Positions 56,501-64,000 of a stretch of DNA of 64,000 nucleotides are shown here, one piece after another. Source of the stretch: Plasmodium coatneyi (lineage: Eukaryota; Apicomplexa; Aconoidasida; Haemosporida; Plasmodiidae); contig NC_033556.1 of the NCBI RefSeq assembly GCF_001680005.1, positions 434,001 to 498,000 of the forward strand, in the 5' to 3' direction. How positions within the stretch are numbered: the first letter of the stretch is position 1; every line of letters begins with the position of its first letter. Under the pieces are notes generated by a model. It searched no databases, had not been told where the DNA came from, and saw nothing but the letters and a program-made list of their open reading frames with translations. The position numbers and the translations under genes were made by a program.

Positions 56501-58666
56501 AACGAGGAACTGAGGGTGAATGTGGAAAGGGAAGAATTAGTGAACGACGCGCTGCTTTCGCAGATGGAGGAGGAGCGCAAGGTGGGCAGCGAGGCGAAGT
56601 CGAAGCTGGCGGAATTGGAGGCAGAGCTAACGGAAGAAAGGGAAAGATCTAGTTCGTTGGAGGCGAAGTTGGAGGAGCAGAAGGGGAGAAGTGACTCATT
56701 AGAGATTGACCTGGCGGAAGAAAGAGACAGAGTTACCTCTTTGACAGAGCAACTGCAGGGGGAGAAAGACATAGTAACCGCACTTAAGATACAGTTGGAG
56801 AACGAGATGAACAGAGTCGCATCGCTGGAGAAGGAAAAGGAGATAATTGGCACCATTAAGGAAGAGTTACAAGCCGAAAGGGAAGCCAACGCATCGATGT
56901 TCGCTCAGGTGGAAAAGCAGAAAGAACAACTAACACAACAGGAGGAGGAGATAACAAAAATGAGGAAAAAGTTGGAGGAACAGACGGAGAGAAGTGACCC
57001 CTTGGAAGTAAACAACGCAAGTGATGCCACAAACCAATTGGGAGGAGACAAAGAAAAAGCAACGATGAAGCGCAGTGAAGGAAAAAAAAAGGAACTTTCA
57101 GACGAACCAAAGCAAACGATGAATTACGGACAGCTGTACGATGAGTTGGTAGAAACATTGGTGGAGAAAGAATCTCTCGAAAAAGAAAATGAACACATGA
57201 TGAGTCACTTTAATGAAAAGATAGCAATGCTTGGAGAGCAAGCCAAGTACTTTGACGAGAAGATAAATCACTACAGAACTTTGTGTGAATCATACGAAAG
57301 GACAAACGTTCAAGTGGGCAGATGCATGCAAAGGTTGGAAGAAATGATAAAGGAGATAGAACTGTGTCCCGACCTGAGTAATGTTAACTGGGAAGAAAAA
57401 GTAGCTAACATGAAGAAGGTAGCGAAGGATATAAAGGAGACATATGAAGTGGAGAAAGTAGGGACAGATAATCTTCTGTTCGATGAAATTATAATGGAAA
57501 AAAATATCCTTATGGAAAAGATCCTACAACTCGAGAGTGAAAAGGGGGGTCCGATAGTACACACAACGGATAAAGGACAGACACACAGTGGGGGGAAGGA
57601 TCTTCCAAACGAGGAAGCGGCCAAATACATGGAAGAAATGAACTTCAAGTCATTGAACGAACTATTTTCCTTCCATTTAAATATACTGAACGAGCTCAGT
57701 TTTACAAAAAACTGCTACAACCAGCTTGTGGAGGAAAACCTAATGAAGGGGAGGGAATACCAGAAGGAGATTGCTCAGTTGAAGAAACTGGTGAACAAGA
57801 AGGAGAGAGAAGTTGGCGTCTCCGATGAGAACTGCAAGTCGCTTCTGGTGGAGGTGGAAAACTTAAAGTTCATTCTAAATGACTTGTTCACCTGCGGGGG
57901 TGGTCGGGCACGCGCCACTCGGGGGGAGGATGCGTCTGCAGTGGTGCAGGAAAAAGCGGAGGAGCAATTGCCTGCAGTGGTGGAGGAGAATGTGGAGGAG
58001 GACGTCCTTACCTCTGTCCTGGAAGAGGAGTCCATCGTCCCTCAGGAGCCGTCGAATATGGCCCCCAGGGAACCATCAACCGTGGTGCTGGAAGAATCGT
58101 TGCTGACAGCCCCAAGCGAACCGCCGCTGTTGGCGCGGGAAGTGCCTTCCGTGGGGGATGTATTATCTTCAGTGCCCCCAAAGTCCGCCAATGACAACAC
58201 ACTGCAGAGCAACCCCGTATTGATGGACATCCAAACTTCGAAGAACGCCCGAAGCAGCAACGCCGCCCCGACTTCGAAGGGAAAGAGGACAACACCTAGA
58301 AATCGAACCAGTAGGGGAAAAAAAGCCACGAACAAAGAGGATGCCAAAGAGGCGGAAAAGAAGGACGATAAGAAGGCAGAAAAAAAAGAAGAAAGGAAAG
58401 AAGAAAAAAAGGAGGAGAAGAACAAGGTCAGCAATAAAGAGGACACCAAAGCGGACAGCAAAGAGAAGGGCCAAAATGGGAATGAAACCAAAACGAACAA
58501 AGGCACGAGTGGAAATAAAAACAGCCGAGGCAGCAAGAGCAGAGTTGGTAGCAAAATCATCTACGCGGAAAGCGGCAGCGCGGGAAGCGATTCGTTCGTA
58601 AACGGTAGTGTGCTCGATGAGGGTGGCAGGAAGTACCAACTCAGGAGCACCAACAGGAGGAAGTAA
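53567..58666 (+). CDS. Long coiled-coil protein with basic, Lys/Glu-rich C-terminus
   Basis: About 1,699 residues from the chosen start MNQVQSFKSEG; the frame is open for 34 codons upstream without a preceding ATG in good context. The first half is polar with scattered helices. Bases about 56330-57160 encode a long heptad coiled coil (LEREKRLSSQLGLEVERQK, ESERKRNEELR). A second coiled coil follows at about 57140-57880. A Pro/Val/Glu-rich segment comes next, then a highly basic region with KKDDKKAEKKEERKEE-type repeats (58330-58440). The end is RKYQLRSTNRRK. The basic TPRNRTSRGKK stretch could bind nucleic acid or act as a nuclear signal. I do not recognise the family. The architecture suggests a cytoskeletal, kinetochore or nuclear scaffold, but that is inference only. 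Confidence 0.8.
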   Translation: MNQVQSFKSEGQRNCVGSVVSCPQHDNRDKDDDGRRLKREKIKNICKKINRLRRTVCSSTDYFKCVEILFHKAGSKCVVPKRRKKHLKRGKGPVSASPKRGIFFRGKINHLEFFDSTKLCTFFEKHAAEVVQGAAHAEDHFATHKNTLTNGNEFVCPLREEPLSVGKSRLSSGGGVPSQTFQPTGKDSNCCNNKWGDVISNASSMCNANNGKQPRWVKADQLSRQVFTNEEKINGGNAPQDNKRKNEHVDNSGNYSSFNKRMKLGESERDAHTNNFSSEKLQIDVAQFAPGQQVEWDDSPRGMRMKWVAQDEPPAYVDGVPPNTILQQMSTIREERPARKKILMLKVSSILFNQGEGAMKKVNQVRTLENSLEGRKSNQRDEGNARYVMTLPTDEAESGLARNFLTDEDNMEDELHIKEDIQFVYNLFCILAVHMNSLFSMCTQLLRYNFSDLSCEHKELSNQSKRLIILIREYQKEESFVIRFAKCILSVCRGHSRRDAHIGKGTNKGESQHASQPPRRGTITHFNMTTLKKIIRTLLKWEQHDENIQIMLTQNKVDKQPHTFKMEIVNHQRVKQNFDVRKLYFCKYNSELLAYLKRLSTVYSQSNWDSTEGIHTGEVANEVALNRVNLYQKCFSPLWKITKGETNAEKSSRIKCTTGSCKSIENFHSTNDNDGSFGEDPHEDGWDNNTPFKVFPNERSNLTTNQMSIILYLNKILTEEIRCSEDLRIRAKREVEQTETLLWEVKRLQDILSRSGTDVKNIRTNERVLYKTVQMERSTEFFSHQDGKDIHLMEQTTFDENEIDQAICRKDTELFNVTSDTHGMGVNPTTYASTEGEKCVNQFYQLDDFTKGDLIRRLPYGEGIIASPPQDDGNIYRVRDIIGKIIDQLVKSHAEASHPCDKDITSKVDAVQEESPFEPNQGIKELMKELETVKKENSQFGEFLEREKRLSSQLGLEVERQKEAMVQMELQLESERKRNEELRVNVEREELVNDALLSQMEEERKVGSEAKSKLAELEAELTEERERSSSLEAKLEEQKGRSDSLEIDLAEERDRVTSLTEQLQGEKDIVTALKIQLENEMNRVASLEKEKEIIGTIKEELQAEREANASMFAQVEKQKEQLTQQEEEITKMRKKLEEQTERSDPLEVNNASDATNQLGGDKEKATMKRSEGKKKELSDEPKQTMNYGQLYDELVETLVEKESLEKENEHMMSHFNEKIAMLGEQAKYFDEKINHYRTLCESYERTNVQVGRCMQRLEEMIKEIELCPDLSNVNWEEKVANMKKVAKDIKETYEVEKVGTDNLLFDEIIMEKNILMEKILQLESEKGGPIVHTTDKGQTHSGGKDLPNEEAAKYMEEMNFKSLNELFSFHLNILNELSFTKNCYNQLVEENLMKGREYQKEIAQLKKLVNKKEREVGVSDENCKSLLVEVENLKFILNDLFTCGGGRARATRGEDASAVVQEKAEEQLPAVVEENVEEDVLTSVLEEESIVPQEPSNMAPREPSTVVLEESLLTAPSEPPLLAREVPSVGDVLSSVPPKSANDNTLQSNPVLMDIQTSKNARSSNAAPTSKGKRTTPRNRTSRGKKATNKEDAKEAEKKDDKKAEKKEERKEEKKEEKNKVSNKEDTKADSKEKGQNGNETKTNKGTSGNKNSRGSKSRVGSKIIYAESGSAGSDSFVNGSVLDEGGRKYQLRSTNRRK

Positions 58667-59802
58667 AAGTCACCCAAATTGCTATGTCCTAACTTGTTAC
58701 TTGTTACTCCTTCCCCCATACCAAGAGGTGTGCTCACTTGATCAGATTGCATAGCAGTTCATTACCTCGTCTTTTTTTTATTTTTTTGCCACGTTTTTAG
58801 CAAATCATATAAGGAACATATAAAATTAAAAAAAAAAAAAAAAAAAAGGAAGGTTCTAAGAAAAAAGTAAAAAGGTTTTAATGAAAAAAGAAAAGATTGA
58901 ATATTTCCTTCTTTCTTTTTCTTAAAAGCATGAGAAAAGTATAAAGGAGGAAGTTTTTTCTTTTTAAAGAAAACAGAAAAAAAAAAAAGAAAGAGGAATT
59001 TTAAAAGAAGCCAAGCAAAGAAGGAAAAAAGAAAAAGAAGGTTAAAAAAAAAAGAAAAGGTGCGTAATTGCTTCTTCTTCCTCACTTATTCCACTCTTTT
59101 TAGAAGAATGCAAGTGCATATAAGGAAAGGGGGGGAGAAGGTTCTTTCTTTTTTATCTTCTTTAAAATAATACAAATAAATTCCAAAAGAAAAAAAAGGT
59201 TTTGAGGGAAAAAAAAGAAAGAACCTTTCCCCCTTCTCCTTTCCTTATATGCACTTGCATTCTGCTAAAAAGGGAGGAAAAAGAAGGAGGAGGAGGAAAA
59301 GGAAAAAAAAAAGTAAGGTGCGTAATTCCTCTCTATTCTCTTTTCTGTTTTTAAGAAGGAAAAAAGAGAGAAATAAAACGGAAAGAAGTTAAGAAGAAAG
59401 AGGTTAAAGTAGAAAAAAAAAAAAAAAGAGAAGAATAGAATTAATATAAAAAAAAGAAAAAGAAGAAAGATAAAGAAAAAAAGGAAAAGGAAGATGAATA
59501 CTTCTTCCTCTTTTTTTTTAAAAAAGTGCAAAGGAGGTATATGAGTAGGAAGGATAAGAAGGGAAGCTTTTTTGTCTCTTCCTTTTTTTAGGAAGCATGC
59601 AATTGTACATAGGAAGGGAAGGAAGGGAAGATTGTACATTCCGTTCAGCAGAACAGAACAAAACAATGTTCTATAAACATTAGGTCTCTCGAACAATAAT
59701 ATTCGTAGTAATAGTGGTTGTAAGAACGTAAGGAGTGGAAGGTCACCAACAGGGATCATCACCAAATCAACACCATCCAAATAATACAGTGTGGGCAGCA
59801 AC
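58667..59802. promoter_or_regulatory. Purine-rich upstream region of the SICAvar gene with an inverted repeat
   Basis: The plus strand from about 58830 to 59640 is dominated by A and G (GAAAAAAGAAAAAG-type). It includes an imperfect inverted repeat with ~45-base arms (59105-59148 and 59217-59262). A direct repeat AAGGTGCGTAATT occurs at about 59058 and 59317. The SICAvar promoter and 5' UTR probably lie here. No coding gene seen. Confidence 0.55.
59105..59262. repeat. Imperfect inverted repeat
   Basis: The left arm GAATGCAAGTGCATATAAGG... and right arm ...CCTTATATGCACTTGCATTC are nearly exact reverse complements over about 45 bases. They are separated by about 68 bases. RNA or DNA from this segment could form a long hairpin. 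Confidence 0.9.
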
Positions 59803-62800
59803 ATGGCAGGAGAAGGATCAGCAGGGAAGGCGGCAGCCGCCATGCGGCAGCTCCATTTCTTCACCAACTTATTGGCACAATGGATAAAGGCAAAGGGAAT
59901 GGATCAGTCCAAGATGAACCAATTCGAGGTAAATGATCTCTTTAAATGTGTGAGGCGGAGTAGTAGAATAATAATAATATATGAAAAAAAATATATATAT
60001 AATGGAAGGAGGACATTAATATGGAGTTTAAAAAAGAAGTAACCTTCCCTAGAAGGGGGGAGGAAGGAAAACCTTCTTAGAGGGAAGAAAGAGGTCTAAG
60101 GAGAAGGAAGGTAGGGGTATAGTGGAGCAGCAAAATGGATCTAGGGAGGGTAGGAAAGGAAAGGAACATTTTAGGGGGTGGTTTAGGCATTAGGGTTCAG
60201 GGTAAGGTGGGTTCCGTGTTAAGGGTGAAGGTCGGACCCGGGTTAAGTGAAGTTGGAAAATAGGTGTGATGTATGAAGAATAAGTAGAAAATTGGAGACT
60301 AGAAATTCGGATTTAGGTTTTAGGGTTTTGTGTGTAGGTCTGGGATTTCGGGTTTAGGTTTCAGGATTTTGGGTTCAGGGATTAGGGTTTAAGTGTTAGG
60401 GGTTTAGGGTTTATGGTTTAAGGTGCAGGCTTTAGGTTTCAGGCTTTAGGGTTCAGGATTTAGGGTTTATGGTTCAGGCTTTAGGGTTCAGGGTTTAGGG
60501 ATTATGGTTCAGGGTTTAGGGTTTATGGTTTAAGGTGCAGGCTTTAGTCTTCAGGCCTTAGTGTTCAGGCTTTAGGGTTTATGTTTAAGGTTTTAAGCTT
60601 TCGGGTTTAGGATTCAGGGTTTAGGGTATATTAGTTGAACTTTGTATTTAGGGTTCATTTTTTAAAGGTATTGAAATAGTATTTCGTATTTTGGATTCTG
60701 GGTTTATGGCCTGGTGTTTTTAAAAAATGAAGGTTGTATTTGTTTTTGAGGAAAATACCTCACGGATAGAAGGGATTAGCTCCGATAAATTAAAAGAGGC
60801 CCCTGCCTGTTAGGAACGTCTGCTCGCAGACAGGAGGTGACCTCCGATTGATTGTAGAGGGGCGTCTAGCGCTCCTTAGGGGAATAAAACTCCTCGCAGA
60901 CAGGTCTACCCGAAACTGGGTAAACCGGACAAGTGGTCCAATAGGACAAGGGGGGAAATTAACCGGACAATTGGGCAAGGAAACCGGGGGGGGGAAGGAA
61001 CTGGGCAGGGGGGAACCTGTAAGTGCACCCTGGAAAGGGTGCATCCAAAAAAAAAAAAAAAAAAGAAAATGTAAAGGAAGGTGTTTGAGCAGGAAAGATT
61101 AGAGGATCGTGGTTTATGGGAGGAAAAATATATATATAGCACTTACATATATATATGTGTGTACTTATGTTAATTCACTCTTATAGACACTTCTATGGAA
61201 TGAGTTGGCGAGATTCTCCGGAGACATGATGTATAATATTGACCAGGATGGGCAAGAGGATAATGAAATGTGTTCCACGTTGGACAAAGACAAGGAAAAA
61301 GAAGAAAAGGAATTATGTAAAATACTATTAAGAATATTCTTCTGGATGGATGGATTAAGGCAACAAGTGCCGGAGGGGAAGGTAGGCAGTACTAGGTACA
61401 TGAATTGGGTACAAAGGGTAAAAGAGACGGAGGTAAAAAAGGAAGAAGAGGATCTGGAACATTATTATAGATGTTTAATTGGAAAAGTAACCTTAGTAAA
61501 AATGTTAGGCAAGCATTGTAAGTTAAAGGAAGTAGCAGACGTAGTTATGAGGGATGTGAGAACTATGAGGGAAAGTAAAGGTCTTCACGGTGGGAATCAA
61601 CTCTGTAGAAAAGTGGATTTCGGAAGTTTAAAATTGGGGAATAGGTACATGTGGGATCAAATTGAGAAGGGGATAGATGCTTTTAAGAGGACAGACAATT
61701 ATGGTGTTTTTGGGTTATCGGAAGTAGAACAAGGAAAGAGCAAGTTGCACACAATAAGGGACCAAGTAAAAGAAACTAGCATTTGCCCAAATGGAGAAGA
61801 CAACCTTGACAAAGACACCTTAGAAAAATTAGAAATAACACTCTACAACGATGAAGACCTGTCCTTAGACGATGACATTGACACGGACAAGGACACTAAA
61901 AATTCAGGGAAGGAGTTGGAGGACCTATTGACCAAAGCGAAACAAGCAAAGGAAACAGGGAGGGATGGAAGTACAGATGAAGGATTTCAGAAGATGATGG
62001 AAAGTATAGATGATGAGTTAGGAAAAAGGCTTACGGCATCACAGGCAAGAGCACAGGCAACACAAGCACAACCAGTAGGACAACAGGGTAAGTAAAACAC
62101 AACATTAAAAGAAAAAAAAAAAACAGCAGAAAAAAGTTAGGAAGTAATGAAGCATGTTGGGGGAAGTGTCCAGAGGGGTGCACTTAAAGGGAAGGTTTTG
62201 AATGAGGTTTGCACAATGGTGAACCTTATGCCAGAAGGGTATAGTGGAAGAACGAAAAGGAAGAAAAAGAAAAACAGAAAAAAGAAAAAAAAAAAAGAAG
62301 AAAAGAAAAAAAGGAAAAGGGAAAAGGAATAAGATGAATGAGGAAAAAAGAAGGAAGGGTGTACCACCATCGTCACCACCCACACTAACACTACGCCAAC
62401 ACACCAACCACTATCCTTTCTTTCTTTTTTTTTTTTTTTTTTTTGTTCCTTCCTTTTGTTTTCCCCCCCTTTTTCTACTTTTGCATTCCCTTAAAAGAGA
62501 GGAAGAAGAAAAAGGGGAAAAGGAAGGAATGAACGAAAAAAAAAAAAAAGGAAAGAAAATAAAGGACGAAAGAAAAGGAATGAAAGAATTGATGAAGGAA
62601 TAAAGGAAGGAGATAAAAAAAAGGGGAGAAGGAAGATACAAAAGAGAAGAATGAAAAGGAAGAAAAAAAAAAAAAGGGGAATGTAGGAGAATGAATCTAT
62701 ACTACTGTCCGTGTCTTAACTTTTTTCTACTTCTACAGTTGATGAAGACTGCAGCAAGTACAAAGATAACCTATGTGAACGTGCAAAGTGCGTAACAGGG

Positions 62801-64000
62801 AAATGGTTTAAAAACAGAATAAGCGGAGGGTCAAAACAGACTTGGGTAAGTAAACAATACTGTCTATTTTAGTTAATGGCATAAGAAAGAGCAGTATTAT
62901 CTATACATAATTAAATAGAGAAATAACGACTGCGAGTCCTATATATGTACATTGAGTGTACATATATGTTTTGTTCTTCTTCCTTTTTCTGTGCACAGTG
63001 TACTTTCTGGAATACTGACGTCAAGGGGAAACTGAATAAGTTGTCTGAGGCTATGACCGATCGAGCTACGGGAGACGGCGGTATATGCCAAAACATTGCG
63101 CAGAGGAAAGGAGATGGTACACAACATCCAGAAGCAAACAGAAAAGCTTGTGAATACATTGTTAAAGGGTTAAAACATATATATAATTCTAAGGAAACTG
63201 GGACCCAGGCCCAAAAGAAGAATAACCAACAATTTGATCAAGTTATCGGATGCATCTTTCTAAATGCTTATGCAGATAAGTTGGAAAAGCAGGAAAAATG
63301 TAAGCCGGAGACAGGCATAGACCATGCCTTATCTAAGAATGAAGAAATTAAGAAAGGAACTCAATGCGAGAAGGATAGTAACTGTATTGTATGTACAAGG
63401 CAAAAAAATTTTGATTGCAAATTGGACGTAGAAGCGGGTCTATGGGATGAAAACGGAAGCAAGGGTTGCATGGAACACAATAATAATATAGAAAAGAAAG
63501 TGGAAGAATTACTTGAGAAGAATACCAAAGTACAAAGAACTCTGAAGAGCATATGTAAGCAAAATCTTTTTTTTTTCTCGAACATCCCTACAACCTACAT
63601 ATACCACTGAAACGGGCACACAGTCACTGTCCGGACAAAGTAAGAATAACAACGGAACCAGACCGGACAAAGGGGGTAGACTGGACAAGGGGGGGAAACT
63701 GGACACATAAGAATAACAACGGAATCGGACATACGATAATTAACGTACCTATAACCATACGGTACCATTCCATTATCATGCGTAATACAGTTCATATACT
63801 TTCTGTCCTCACCCCCACCGTTTTCCCACTTTCTTCTTCTTTTTTTTTCTCCTTCCTCCATAGGCAGAGATTGCAGCAGCAAGAATAAATTATGTGAACG
63901 TTTGGAGTGTATAGCACATAATTGGTTCGAGGACAGAATAGGTCCCACCGAAGGAAAACGGGACTGGGTAAGTAAACAATGCTATTCACTTTGGTCAACT
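59803..64000 (+). CDS. SICAvar variant antigen, 5' part (runs off the window)
   Basis: SICAvar genes encode the large Schizont-Infected Cell Agglutination antigens that vary on the infected red cell surface. Exons seen: 59803-59928 (42 residues, MAGEGSAGKAAAAMRQLHFF...), 61187-62087, 62739-62845, 62999-63554 and 63864-63967. The next intron starts at 63968. Donors are GTAAAT, GTAAGT, GTAAGT, GTAAGC and GTAAGT, and all phases agree. Exon 2 is the N-terminal domain. Exons 3+4, and the start of another pair in exon 5, are cysteine-rich SICA modules. The short exon carries CSxxxxLCERxxC...WF..R...W, and the long exon begins CTFWNTDVKGKLNKLSEAM. There is no signal peptide, as is usual. The intact frame suggests a functional gene, but its 3' end, membrane helix and tail exon are not in view. 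Confidence 0.93.
60181..60645 (+). repeat. Telomere-like repeat array inside SICAvar intron 1
   Basis: Degenerate GGGTTTA/GGGTTCA heptads run through the first intron (59929-61186), in the same orientation as the array at 16976-18010. Longer units such as TTTATGGTT(T/C)A(A/G)GG(T/C)GCAGGCTTTAG are repeated within it. Confidence 0.93.
60905..61010 (+). repeat. CCGGACAAG-type repeats in SICAvar intron 1
   Basis: ACCGGACAA(G/T), GGACAAGGGGGGAAA and related motifs recur here. Close relatives appear in intron 4 (63605-63725). They are G-rich, lie between the telomere-like array and exon 2, and are followed by an A18 tract at about 61047. Confidence 0.8.
62088..62738 (+). other. SICAvar intron 2, low complexity
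   Basis: A 651-bp intron of strongly purine-rich sequence (AGAAAAAAAAAAAG-type). It is broken by a C-rich segment at 62358-62412 (CACCATCGTCACCACCCACACTAACAC...) resembling the C-rich intron repeats of the exported-protein genes, and by a T20-type tract at about 62423. Confidence 0.75.
63605..63725 (+). repeat. Repeats in SICAvar intron 4
   Basis: The segment AAGAATAACAACGGAA(C/T)C(A/G)GA occurs twice (about 63641 and 63708). GGACAAAG/GGACAAGGGGGG motifs lie between the copies, echoing the intron 1 repeats. Confidence 0.85.

Noticed and set aside
1..64000. tRNA, rRNA, CRISPR, insertion sequences or prophage
   Set aside because: None could be recognised by eye, and the bacterial classes do not apply to this eukaryotic sequence. 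A tRNA or small RNA could still be missed without a covariance-model search.

Overview
The window is nuclear DNA from a malaria parasite of the Plasmodium knowlesi type (P. knowlesi or a close simian relative such as P. coatneyi). Four KIR genes (pir superfamily) lie on the left and the 5' part of a SICAvar gene on the right, and this pair of families is the hallmark of that clade. GGGTTTA/GGGTTCA telomere-like arrays lie inside the sequence rather than at an end, which is the known internal-telomeric-repeat architecture of P. knowlesi. Long poly(A)/poly(T) tracts and short spliced first exons fit the same origin. Exon joins below are my own GT/AG reading with frame checks and have no transcript support.

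Layout. 1-16 kb is a variant-antigen island: four minus-strand KIR genes (one with two KIR domains) and two plus-strand two-exon secreted proteins with low-complexity repeats and two C-terminal membrane segments. 17-18 kb is a telomere-like array that grades into a repeat with an open frame. 18.7-58.7 kb is a conserved core block: POP1 of RNase P/MRP (-), two tandem lysophospholipase-like hydrolases (- -), a tiny membrane protein resembling the complex III assembly factor UQCC6/Brawnin (+), a large membrane protein with MORN motifs and a DUF900-type hydrolase domain (-), a giant Sfi1-like centrin-binding repeat protein in seven exons (-), an EF-hand membrane protein (+) and a long coiled-coil protein (+). 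From 59.8 kb to the end a SICAvar gene runs off the window; its first intron carries a second telomere-like array.

The core genes look like ordinary housekeeping, cytoskeletal and lipid-metabolism genes with no obvious operational link to each other. The antigen genes at both ends share features: surface or export proteins, multi-exon structure and repeat-laden introns or flanks. Telomere-like arrays sit at both junctions between core and antigen regions.

The points most worth a second look are an AHNAK-like host-mimicking segment in one KIR, the Brawnin-like micro-gene, a 30-bp repeat family found in opposite orientations in the introns and flanks of the exported-protein genes, a homopolymer frame break in the Sfi1-like gene, and the telomere-like sequence at both core boundaries.
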